A DNA stretch of 64,000 bases. Source: Polymyxa betae (taxonomy: Eukaryota; Endomyxa; Phytomyxea; Plasmodiophorida; Plasmodiophoridae). Shown piece after piece: positions 21,583 to 32,286 of the stretch; the first letter of the stretch is position 1; the number at the start of each line of letters is the position of its first letter. A model generated the notes under the pieces. The model was not told the origin of the DNA. It ran no database searches and saw only the letters and a list, made by a program, of their open reading frames with translations. Where the stretch lies: positions 1 through 64,000 of the forward strand of contig RBZT01000373.1 in the NCBI GenBank assembly GCA_003693705.1, in the 5' to 3' direction. The translations under genes and the position numbers were made by a program.

Positions 21583-22338
21583 ATGCCATTCTCATACATA
21601 CCACCACAGAATTTCGGTTGGACATTGAGCCCGTTGTCTATTCAACTGCCAATACTTCGAGTGATAGGTCTGGTTGCCGAAAACTTGTACAGATCAGGTG
21701 AGCCCAATGGGCTGAACTTGCCTTTCCTGGAACGATTACAGTTGAAAACGATTATATATCTGGCACCTGATGAACCATCACGTCTATTGTAATCGTAATG
21801 AATGCTCTCGTTTAACAATACCTTCTTATCATTTGTGTTTTACAGACTCAATTTTGTCGATGATCAAGATATCAACTTTCTACATCTTGGTCGTGAAGGC
21901 ACTAAAACTCCATGGAAGACAGTGTTAGATGATCTGTTGATATCTGATTATGCCTTATCATCATGTTGTTAGATCCGAAGAAGTCGTACTGGCCGTCCTG
22001 GACAAAATCTTGGATATAAACAGCTATCCATTGCTTGTGATGTGTCATCTTGGTCGACACCGAACTGGAACGGTTCTTGGTTGTCTTCGAAAAGTGCAAA
22101 GGTTGTTGTTTGTAGTAATGATCTATAGCCATAATCATCGAATTACTCAGGTGGAATCTGGCATCGATTTTTGAGGAGTATCGTCGTTATGCTGGCAATA
22201 AGGTATTGTTCAATGAAGAATGTTGAGATTTGGTTGATACTGGTTTAGGTGCGATTAATGAACGAACAGTTCATAGAACTATTTGACACTGATCTCGTAC
22301 GAATTCCTGCTAATCCTCCATCCTGGCTTTATATCTAA
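21583..22338 (+). CDS. Siw14/OCA-type atypical dual-specificity phosphatase
   Basis: Six exons (21583-21616, 21668-21788, 21846-21923, 21973-22101, 22151-22202, 22249-22338) join in phase to give 167 residues, the normal size of this family. The plant and fungal members hydrolyse 5-diphosphoinositol pyrophosphates. Seen: PPQNF at the start, LYRSGEPNGLNLPFLERL, LKTIIYLAPDEP, the P-loop CHLGRHRTG (Cys nucleophile and Arg of CX5R; the usual preceding His is Met here), GCLRKVQRWNLASIFEEYRRYAG, and a C-terminal FIELFD helix. Introns are 46-57 bp. Confidence 0.88.
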
Positions 22339-22453
22339 CTTAATCAATATTCCATCAGCGAAATTCGATTTTGAGATGTCGTCATCGGAACTCATTTTAT
22401 CAGTGATTATCTATATTAACTAGGCAACTACTGAAGTTATGACCCTCAGCGTT

Positions 22454-25400
22454 TTATATTGGTCTGATGATTTTCTTCTCATTAGTTGCATAATCAGCAG
22501 CGACTTTGGCTTTCATTCGAAGCTGAAATAATTCTCTCTCTTGTTCTGCGCTGAGCCTAATTGTCTCGGCTTTAACTTCCTTTTCAATGTTTGTGTTTGA
22601 TGATGGTATTGGTTTTAAGAGTCGATTCTCATTATTCAGGATTGGCTTGACAGCTGGAATCGATTGCTGGTTTTTGATCTCTTTGAAATTAAGGGTTTTG
22701 GCATTGCTAGATACAGTAGGATCTCGTCTTTCTAAGATCATTCTTTGACGTTGACGAACGATCTCTAGGCGATCAGTCTCCATTCTTCGCCTTTCCTCTT
22801 CAACGAAAGTTCGCAGTTCTTCGATTGTAGTCCTCTCAGATTTGATTTTTACCTTTTCTTGTTCAACTTCTTGCTTTATCCTTTTTGATTCTGCTATATC
22901 AGATTGAGCTTGCCGATAAGCCAATGCTACAGCCTCGGATTGAGATCGAATTTTCTCGCCAAATTTCTGTATATCGGCCATTCGCGCAGACAACTGTCTT
23001 CGTTGCTCGACTAAATTTGCTGAAACTTGCTCTGTTTTCTGCTTTTCTTGCTCCATTTCCGTCCTTAACTGATACAGAGTTTACTCGTCATTATCTGATG
23101 ACAACTTTTAAAGGATCAGCATACCTTTGCTGCGATCTCACGATCTCTTCGAATGATTTCTCCTTCAGATATCACCATTTGATGCGCTTGAGCAAATGCA
23201 CGTTGTCCAGCACTTTCAGCAGCTTGCGCTTCGTTAGCCTTAGCTTGTGCCTTATCACGTAAAAATGCGATTTCAGCTTGGTTTGCTGCAACTTCCAACT
23301 TCCAGTCTTTTACGGCTCTGTCGAAAGTTCTTTTCTCCTGAAATGCACAACTGTAAGACTGACAAACATTCAGAATCTATCCTAAATTTGACCTCTTGCA
23401 AAGCAGCACGTTCATTAGCAATTTGAGCTTTCAAGCTTGAAGATTCGCTCATAAGGAACTCCTGCAGGGCTTCTAGTCTTACTTCTTCTTGATGCAATCT
23501 CCCTCTCTCTGCATCATGCTCTCTTCGTAAACTTTCAAATGTCGCTATCACCTAAGAACGATTTTTAGCTATGATTAGGCAGATAACAAACACTCACATT
23601 TGTATGTCGTTTAATCTCTTCTTGCAGTTTTCGTTCGCGCTCGATTAGAACCTTTTCTCGGGCATCGGCATCAGATCGTCGCTGTTGGTCTGCACGTGTT
23701 ATTTCTTCTCGAACTTCTCTTTGTATACCCTCGACGGTTACTGCTGATCGACTCACAGCTTCTGACATTGAGATAATCTTATGTTCATCACCATGCTGAC
23801 GTTTAATCGCCGCAATCTCCATCTCATGCATTCGCTTTAAGCTGTCTATTGCTTCTTGCTGTAATCTTTCCTTGGTTGCTATTGATGCTTGCTGGATAAT
23901 GTTGATATGTTCTATGGCTGCTTTAATCTTTCTCTCTTCCTCAATTCGAATCTTAATCATAAATGAATCGAAGCAGAGAGAAGACATGAACTATACTACC
24001 TGAACTTCACGTTCATTCGTGGCTTTTGTGTGAGCCAGCAGCTGTTCTTGGTGATCAGCTGCTGCTGCTTTTAATTGAACCTTTAATCCTTCTACTTCAG
24101 ATTCCAACTCTTTGATCGTTCGTTTCGCTCTTGATAAATCGGAATTGAATTGGGCTATCTGGTTTGCTGTAGCTGCTTCTTGTATTTGCGATACAATGGT
24201 ATTTCTGCCTGGGTTAATAGATTCTTGATCCGATCTTAAAGGCTCTATCGAGTCCCAAATAGATGCAGTCTGGAAACTCGGGACTGTTGAGGTTCCATTC
24301 GGTGATGGTTCTGACAAAACCATTGAAGCAGATTTAGTTATAAGGGCCGGTTGTAAAACAGAATTAGCTGATCTCGATTGGGTTGAAAATTCAGCAGATT
24401 CTGTTAGATTGGGAGCATTCAAAGATTTCGAAACTGTCTCAGTAATTGCAGGAGCAGGGAATTTAGATGATTGTGTCACTGTGATTTCTTGCTGCTGCGG
24501 TTGAATCATAATTTCATTCATTGTTGGAGTTGGCAACTCAACAGGACGATCGCTTTGTGTACTTCTGACCGGCGAATCTTCAATTTTATTTGTAGCTGAT
24601 GTACGCGCCCTTCTACCTGCTCTTGCCTGAAGGGGGATTGCACGCTGAGTATTATTTGCTGTAGGAACATATCCAGTTTCTATTTCTGCAGATGGCGATG
24701 CGTTGTGCTTCGCCTGCAATTGGTTCGACAACGGTATCTTGGAGTCGTTCGTCCTCGTTTCTGAATGTGATCCATTTGCTGGGAGCTGCATTCTACCAGA
24801 TTTCGTTCCTGAAGAAGACGATGACGATCTATTATGAATTGGGTCTGGTTTGTCATCGAGCCCGGCAAGGAAATCATCATCGGAAGACTGAAACCAAGAA
24901 TTACTGCAATATAGATATATTGGCATCAATAATTCTTACGAAATCAGAATTGACTGGTTTTGGATTAGATTCGGGAACCTGGTCGGGTTTCTGCTCTTTC
25001 TTATCTAAACGAAAGATTAGCTCAATGAATAGTATTCAGGACATCAGGACCTGATCGACCAAGCAGCATGTTTAATGATGTCTCAGCCTCTGCTTCTTCT
25101 TGAGCTAGAATACGCAGAGCCTCATCGCGAGACGAGGTATCAGATATCGCAGGTTCTGCGGCTGTCTTCGACGACAGTTCTTTTCCAACTTTCTTCTTCT
25201 TTCGAGGTTTCCGAGTGGGTTTCGAATCGGTGACTACATTAACAGGATTCACAACCTTTGGTCCAGCTAAACCTCCAAATAAATCTTCATCCAATGCGCT
25301 GACCCAAAGTTTATCTTCGAGTTATGACAATTGATTTATATGCTTTACCTAACCCCATTTGCAGATTTCGGAGCAACAACTGGTTTTGGTGTTGCATTAT

Positions 25401-25569
25401 CAGATAAACTAGAACGTCTTGATCCAGCAGATATCTGTCTACTCGGGGAAGGTTTCACATTGCTAGCCTGACGAGAAAGTCGAGCTGAGTTCACAGGTTT
25501 CTCATCATCGGAGTCAGTAAACAGAAGAGCATTCAACTGATCATCATCAATATCATCTGTTTGATCCAT
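22454..25569 (-). CDS. FBF1-like coiled-coil protein (centriole distal appendage?)
   Basis: A run of at least seven in-frame exons on one strand, starting MDQTDDIDDDQLNALL at 25569 and ending at 22454, about 900 residues. The first third is disordered, with repeated acidic D-D-x-L-x-x-L motifs (DEDLFGGLAG, SSDDDFLAGLDDKPD) separated by basic Ser/Pro-rich stretches. The rest is a continuous coiled coil rich in Glu, Gln and Arg. This order (short DxLL motifs, linker, long C-terminal coiled coil with EQERELFQLRMKAKVAADY near the end) resembles Fas-binding factor 1, a component of centriole distal appendages. Coiled coils mislead, so treat this as a suggestion. Exon ends were checked for 25569-25355, 25294-25050 and the 24.9 kb and 23.99 kb junctions. 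Confidence 0.55.
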
Positions 25570-26092
25570 AAAACAGAGGGGCGGATGCACCCCTTAGCTA
25601 TAACAATCGCCTAATTTCAGAACATCAACATGATCATGACGACATTCAGTCACAACCAAGCGATATGCTTTTCCTGTGAAGTGTGATGCTGATCCATGTA
25701 AATACTAAATAGGCTATCGAAGGCACCAACTGAGTAGCTACGATTCATCCGAACCTAACAGAATGAGCCTGAGCAGAAAATATTCTCGGTGGCCACCGCT
25801 GGACAGATATTAATCATTTATGCATCTAATCATTCATTATTTTCTATTGGAAGCCACAACTCAGTCAATATATATAATCAATAGAAGTAAGAAAATAGTA
25901 GTATAAATGAGAAAAAAGAAGAGTTGCAGCCCTCTATAGTCAAGATAAGTGTTGTCATTATATGGAGTGATTGATGTCAGGACTACCAATACCTCTCAAT
26001 AAACAGACGTCAGTAATAGAGACATCGTAATCGCTCACTAAAAATATAGATGATTTATGTAATGATATTCGCATTCAAGGAATGAGATTTAC
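25570..26092. other. Intergenic, no gene seen
   Basis: About 520 bp between the FBF1-like start and the NAC-beta stop. No ORF or RNA gene recognised. The part 25850-26070 is AT-rich with purine runs and probably carries the 3' end of the NAC-beta transcript and the promoter of the coiled-coil gene. Confidence 0.4.
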
Positions 26093-26575
26093 TTAAGCAG
26101 AGATTTCCTCGTTGGCGGTCGATTCGAAGTTGTCAACCAGGTCAGGCACATCTTCATCGTCTTCACCGGCGGCAGCTCCTGGGACAGCCCCGTTCTTGCT
26201 GTACTGCTCAATGATCTGCTTCAGGTTCTCGACACTGTCTGGACCCAGCTGAGAGTAGATCTCGGGCATCAAGGAAGACAGTTCCTTCTCCTCACAGTTT
26301 CCGCTGACAACATATGTGTTGGCGGCAATAGCAGCCTGAACCTTGGGGTTCGTGAAATGGATCACCTTGCCATCCGATTTGAACAAGTTAACTTCTTCAA
26401 TTGTCGGGATAGTGTTGACATTCAGCTTCTTCAGCGTCGACTGAAGGCGTTTGTCATCTTGGGTGGCGGTCTTACGAACAGCCTTCTTCTTGCGGCGAAC
26501 AGTACCACGTCCACCGGTTCGTACAGCCTGAGAGCCGAACTTGGCCTGGAGCTTGGCACGTGTAGCTTCGTCCAT
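26093..26575 (-). CDS. BTF3: Nascent polypeptide-associated complex subunit beta (BTF3)
   Basis: Binds ribosomes at the exit tunnel together with NAC-alpha and shields nascent chains. Intronless, 160 residues, start ATG 26575. Seen: the ribosome-binding basic motif RRKKKAVRK after GGRGTVRR, and then the NAC domain (LQSTLKKLNVNTIPTIEEVN, VIHFTNPKVQAAIAANTYVV). The C-terminal tail is acidic. Codons are clearly more GC-ending than in the neighbours, as expected of a highly expressed gene. Confidence 0.95.
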   Translation of the reverse strand: MDEATRAKLQAKFGSQAVRTGGRGTVRRKKKAVRKTATQDDKRLQSTLKKLNVNTIPTIEEVNLFKSDGKVIHFTNPKVQAAIAANTYVVSGNCEEKELSSLMPEIYSQLGPDSVENLKQIIEQYSKNGAVPGAAAGEDDEDVPDLVDNFESTANEEISA

Positions 26576-26886
26576 GATGAAATTGATGCTAGACGACAAG
26601 AATCCGATTCGAGTTCTGCGACAACACACCGTACGGTAATATTGACGGACTCCGAACTAAATAAGAATGCGTTGATACTTGATTAATGCAATTCCATGTT
26701 CTCCTTGCTCTTGTTTGCTTATATATTTAACCCATGACATTCTTTCTATTGCAGAAATTTTCTATGAAAGGCTGCCTGATTTACTTACAATCGTGTTTTA
26801 TTTTATGTGGCATCATTTCTTTCAAGTTTACTGAGATTTGGTAACAGACATTCGTGTGCCTTAATAAAATCTAGACAAATGTTATA

Positions 26887-27656
26887 ATGCAAAATCCATT
26901 CGATTCACCTAGATCTTCATTATCAAGCACAGAACAATTCAATTTTGTGGAAGTTTGCGTGGCAAAATGTGACGATAGGACAGCATCTGGAGACTTTTCT
27001 GATAAGCTATTCAACAATTCATTTCATAATACCACGATGCCTTTTGACAAGGTTAATAATAATCGTCATTTTAGGACGTCACCTCATAGTGCACCGCTTA
27101 AATCGATATCAAAAGAGTATATTACAAAAGCTGGAAGGTTTAAAGTGAAAGATATCACTGAAGATTGCGATTCGAAGCCTTTTCAACGAGTTACGTTGAG
27201 TGCCGGGTCCAGAAGTGACATCTCAGACCAGGGAATTCTGGATCCGATTCAATCTCTAGATGCTGTCAAAGAAACTATTAAGGCAATTGTTGCCGAACGT
27301 GATCATCTGGCATCTGAAAACGCCCGTTTGAGGATGGAGAACGAACAGCTGCGAAGGCAAAAAGGTTGATTTATCACCGATTTGTTCTAATTTGCTATGC
27401 GTAGCAAGCCATACATGAAAAACTGGTCCGTCTGCAGACAAGTTCCATTAATAACATGTTCTAATTCATTAGCAACAATTCCTTTCCGCCAGCATTGAAA
27501 ACAGAGCAATACAGATTCTTCAAATTCCTCGACGCGGAGAATGGCAGCGTTCAAGCAGACCTCTTAGAATCAGATTTGAAGCCGACTCCGAAATATGAAC
27601 TGAAACGCCTTCAGGCTGCCCTGACAGCAATTCCACACTATCGATTACTGAAATAA
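26887..27656 (+). CDS. Unrecognised coiled-coil protein
   Basis: Three exons (26887-27364, 27409-27441, 27493-27656) close in phase and give 224 residues. The first 120 residues are polar, with a short segment ITKAGRFKVKDIT that could be a docking motif. Residues 125-185 are a coiled coil (IVAERDHLASENARLRMENE), and the end is helical (ELKRLQAALTAIPHYRLLK). The middle exon is only 33 nt. No family recognised. Confidence 0.6.
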
Positions 27657-27810
27657 AGAGATAAGCCCGAAGCTCTTCTATCATATCAATTTAAATGTGA
27701 AGTTGGATGTTAAAAATGAAACGTTTACATATGAAGGGGTGGTGGTTGACTGATTGGACCTGCTTGTTGGGGGCACCATCAGCCCAACCCCTTTCTTATG
27801 TCATTCTATA

Positions 27811-29079
27811 ATGACACTCTCCATCTTCATTCTCATTTTTGCCATCGTCGCGGCTGATGGTACACCGCCTTCCCGGCCTCAAACACTGCTTTTTGTTCGC
27901 GAGCCTTTAACCAAGTATGCGGCGTTCATTGATGGCTTGAAGACCCAGCTGCATCACCATGTTATCGTTTCTAGTCAGAGGGAAGAACTTGTAAAATTTG
28001 GGGAGAGGGCTTTTGACAATCTTATCATCTTCGATTCCAACGACGATGTGTACTCAGTTAGCAAATTACTGGATTTCGTCGATCTGGGCGGAAATATTTT
28101 AGTTGCTAATGACAAGCCTGGAAAGTTTTCGAAAGCTCTCGCTAATAAATGCGGATTCGATTTTGACGAACAAAATGTAAGCTACTGCAATCCGATTTTC
28201 AAAACCTATTGCTAAATTGCAGACCAGACTTTTGTTACAAGTGAGGCGAATTCATTGGATTCATTACATAAGATGGTTGCTGTTCCATCTCACAATGCAA
28301 TTAATATTGATGTAAACGGAAAACCAGTTGCATTTAGGGGAATTGGTCAAGCACAGAGTCAGCTTACATGGACAGAAAAGTCTTTTCCAGTTCTAACTGG
28401 TGATCTTTTTATTTACTCATTCGACCCAACACAAAAATCTGTTGAAACAGCAGGCCAAGAACTTATTTTGATCGGTGCTCTTCAGGCATTTAACGATGCT
28501 AGGATCACTCTCATCGGCTCGTCGGATATGTTCTCTGACGAACTATTCGCTGTGGAATCGTGTGCTAACGAAGAGTTCACATTGCGTTTGGCGGCTTGGT
28601 CGTTTGGCCAGATGGGACGTTTAAAAGCTTCGAATATCTATCATCACAGAATCGACAAAGGCCAAGATTCTATATCTCCAAAGCAGTATACCGTCAATGA
28701 TACAGTCGTGTATCACGTCAGCATCCATCAATTCGATGGATTTACAAATCAATGGAAACCCTTCGTAACCGATGATTTACAGCTCGAATTCGTCATGATG
28801 GACCCTTATGTTCGCATTCCGTTGAAATTGGTTAGCCCTGGGGATTACTCGGTTGTATTTACAGTGCCTGACGTTTATGGAGTGTTCAAATTCCGTATTG
28901 AATATGATCGTCTGGGATTCTCAAAGCTGTCATCATCCACGGTCGTCCCTGTTCACCCGAAACGTCATGACGAATATGAACGATTCATTGATCGTGCTTT
29001 TCCTTACTACGTAGCCGAATTTTCCATCATGATCGGCTTCATGCTATTTGCTGGAGTATATTTATACCATAAAGACTGA
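27811..29079 (+). CDS. DDOST: Oligosaccharyltransferase 48-kDa subunit (OST48/WBP1)
   Basis: Subunit of the ER oligosaccharyltransferase that N-glycosylates nascent proteins. Two exons (27811-28176, 28228-29079) give 405 residues; family members are 430-460. An N-terminal signal peptide (TLSIFILIFAIVAADG) leads into the luminal domain, with LLFVREPLTKY, DNLIIFDSNDD and LVANDKPG. The later part has the conserved DPYVRIPL, FTVPDVYGVFKFRIEYDRLG and VVPVHPKRHDEYERFI, then the single membrane span (YYVAEFSIMIGFMLFAGVYLY) and a KD tail. The acceptor chosen (28227) keeps the frame; the nearer AG does not. Confidence 0.93.
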
Positions 29080-29212
29080 ATCTAATCGTTTTATTTCACC
29101 AATAAAAGTTGCAAATAATAGATTATGTATTATGTTGATTGAGATTTGAGACAGGCAGCATTGTGTCATTTAGCAGGCCATTGCGCAATTGTAGTGAGAA
29201 GTTTTATAAGGG

Positions 29213-29957
29213 ATGGAGTTAACAGGGTTGCTGGGCGCGTCTAGAACCGACCAGGAGAATGACGATGAAGGCTGGTTCTCTGAGTTCTTTAATCTGACCT
29301 GGACCCAACGTCTCATGGGATTTGCTATCTGTTTTGGGCTCGGCACTCTGTTTGGGGTTTTGTCATCTTTGGCGGTTGGCTCTATTCTTGTTGGTTCGTG
29401 AATCCACTCCATTTTACTTTACAAGGCTTAATAGATTAAAAGGGCGACCTGCAAAATTTGCCTTTCCCTATACTCTTTCAAATATTCTTTCACTCGGAAG
29501 GTAGTAGTGATCTTGTTTTAACCTCATAAGTTGATTTCTAACATTATCGATAGTACGACGTTTCTAATGGGCCCCACAGTGAGTTCAATGTCTTATCAAT
29601 TGACTTTCATTTTATGATATGGCGTAGAAACAGTTGAAAAGTATGTTTGCTAAGGGAAGGCGAGGTAAGATTCTTATATTTTCTAATTACTTCGCTCTAA
29701 TATATATTCAGTCGCCACTGCTGTATATTTGTTCTTCCTGATCGTTACACTTGTACTTGCCTTCAACGTATGCACCATTTGTGTGGGAATCTGCTTTCCG
29801 ATTTTTAATTTAATTATAGCGAGCGAAACCAATTTTAGTGCTACTTTCTATCATCATTCAGATGTTAGCTTTAGCGTGGTATTCACTCTCATACATACCC
29901 TTCGCTCGTGATGCTGTAAGTGCCTGTTTACGCCGAACCTGTATTGCACTATTCTAA
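29213..29957 (+). CDS. SFT2-family Golgi membrane protein
   Basis: Four-span membrane protein of the Golgi involved in retrograde endosome-to-Golgi fusion. Six exons (29213-29397, 29435-29500, 29554-29578, 29628-29664, 29712-29767, 29820-29957) close in phase and give 168 residues; the family is typically 150-215. Seen: the first span after LTWTQRLMGFAICFGLG, the conserved KFAFPYTLSNILSLGS and FLMGPTKQLKSMFAKGRR, and the last motif LALAWYSLSYIPFARDAV. Two exons are only 25 and 37 nt. Confidence 0.92.
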
Positions 29958-30001
29958 GGGAACTATTATTGTGCAAAAGCTAAATAATCTATCTGTTAAA
30001 T

Positions 30002-31990
30002 TTATTGTGGTGCGGCCGATGATGCCGGCACACCCTTCCTTATCCTTCCAAACTGATCGAGAGTTCCTTCAGCTTCAATGACGGATGGTGTTTCGATCGG
30101 TCTTGGGGCTTCATTAGTCGAGCCTACGGGCCCTCTTCCTTTAGCCCTTGGTCTGGGCCGAGCTCTGTGTGGCGGTGGACCTGGAAGTCCTTTGTTGCCA
30201 GCTGGATTCTCATGCACAAATGTACACGAATCGCCTAAAGTACAACCACGAGGCATTTGGTAAAATCGGCAGGTACGACCTTGTCGACGATCATCGAATG
30301 TTCTGTGCGGATACATTTCTCCTCGGAAAGGCGAAGGCGGACGATCTCGAAATTCATTGGGCCGCTCTGCAAACCTGCTGGGAAAACGATGATCTGGATA
30401 GCCACGATAATCTTCGTATCGGCCATGGGGTACTGGCCCATTAAATTCATTATACGACGCAGGACGAGGTGGATACGGAGGTAAAGGACGAGGTGGAGAA
30501 CGTCGCCGGTGATCTTGATCATACGGATATGGAGGATGTTCACGAAACCCTGTAGGTCGGCCATAACTGTCGAATGGTGGAGGACGATCAGGATGGGGCA
30601 AGTATGACAGTCTTTGAGGAGGATAATGCCAATCTGATCTGGGTGGTGATGGAGGTAATGGCAGTCCAAAATTATCAACAGTTATGTCAACAGGAGGTGG
30701 TGATCTCGGCCTATCACGTCGAGCAGCTGGAGGAGGAGATCGAATTCGTCCAAAACCAAATGGCTGAGTTTCTGTAGGCTCAAGACCAAACTCGTTGCTT
30801 TCCAGTAAGTCATCTACTCCGGCAGAAATTAGCTCGTCTAATGCCAGAGCGCTCTCGGAATCCAGCCCCAACACTTCGTTAGGCATCGGCGGGCCTGACT
30901 TCATCCCACCAACGGGAGGTGGAAGATTCTGAAAATGAATTTTAGCGATAGTTCGATTAAGCTGCAAATAAGAACAACCCTCAAATCAGCCAAGTAGGGA
31001 GTGATGTTTGATGGCGGTTCAGAAGGTGGTGGTGATGGATTTAAAGGAATATGATCATTTTTGAAATAAACCACTTCCATAAGACCAGCAGCTCGATTAG
31101 CCTGCATTTTTGCTTCTACGCTCTGAGATGCATATTCACGAAATGCACAATTTTCAGGAATGATCAATGAAGCTGGACATGACCACGACGTTTGTGGTGC
31201 GATCTGTGGCGCCTTCGACCGTGACGATGATGATGACAACGAGGCTGAAGTCTGCTTCTCTTCTGGCGGCGAATGAAATACGCGAACCATTTCTAATCGA
31301 TTTTCAGGCGCCCATTGCAATGTTTTACGATTGGTTCGGGTCCTTTTCGCGGTCGGTTCATCATCACCGCTGCTACTGTAATAATTGGGGTCGCGCTCGA
31401 AAACGACTTTTCTTTCGTTATCGCCAATTGTTATTGAGAAATGTCTCGGATCGGGACGATCGCTTTGCCATTGAGACAAGGCTGTTTTAGCCAGCTCTCG
31501 AATCTCGTTGCTGGGACATTTTAAAGCCAGCTCGGAAACAGCCGCTTCAATAGCAGTTGACATATTCCCGGATATTGGTAGACGTGCTGCTAATTTCAAC
31601 AGAGCGATCTGAATGGATGACAAAATGAGAAAAGCGATCCATAAAAATAAAACGAAACATTACAGAACGTAGATTACAGAAATACAGCAATAAAAACCAT
31701 AGGAACAGAGCAAATTGTATTACCTGGAGAGCAGCATGACCTTGTGATAAAGCCTGGTTTAACCAAGATGCTAAAAGAACATGTCCGTCAATGGTCATAA
31801 ATTTACTCAGCGCTTCATTGGTTTCAACATTACAAATCGTGTTAACGATCACGAGTCGTTCGTCGCTGTTCGCGATCCTCATCTCATTCACCTTCTTTGC
31901 CATACGTTCCAAATCGGATGGGATACGTCGCGGCAGACGACGCTTGCGCTTGCTTGTCGTCGGCGCCTGGTCCTTGGCATCGGTCGACAT
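30002..31990 (-). CDS. PNUTS-like PP1 regulatory protein
   Basis: PNUTS (PPP1R10) targets protein phosphatase 1 to chromatin and RNA polymerase II. Three exons (31990-31724, 31608-30979, 30961-30002) give 618 residues. Residues about 25-145 form a TFIIS N-terminal (LW) helical domain (LLASWLNQALSQGH, IALLKLAARLPI, IRELAKTALSQWQ). Near residue 185 the sequence RKTLQWAPENRL matches the RVxF-type PP1-docking motif (K-T-x-x-W) of PNUTS. The second half is disordered and rich in Pro, Arg and Tyr. A single CCCH zinc finger lies near the end: CRFYQMPRGCTLGDSCTFVH. Order and motifs agree with PNUTS. Confidence 0.8.
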
Positions 31991-32286
31991 GGACCGGTGT
32001 CAGCCAATGACCAGACCGGATAATCTAGAGCGTCAATGAGAACAATGGAAACGATCTTAAACGTCGTATTAAATCATCATGATAGAGCAGAAATATGCGG
32101 CCTTATTAACATTCTACGCAATAATACTTTACTGCACTCAATATGCTTGTCTCATGCTTATGGCTTATAGCTACCGATATAATATCGAGTGATGGGCAAT
32201 GAAATATTCATTGACAACTCTTTGATACTACGTCAAGCAACCGTGCACAATCAGCTCACGAAGTTTGTCGATCGGACAATTTACTT
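31991..32286. other. Intergenic, presumed promoter of the PNUTS-like gene
   Basis: About 300 bp between the PNUTS-like start and the site-1 protease stop. Nothing else recognised. Confidence 0.35.

Noticed and set aside
30235-30678. 147-codon alternative minus-strand frame
   Set aside because: Overlaps the Pro/Arg-rich part of the PNUTS-like gene in another frame; the Ile/His-rich translation reflects the CC-rich template.
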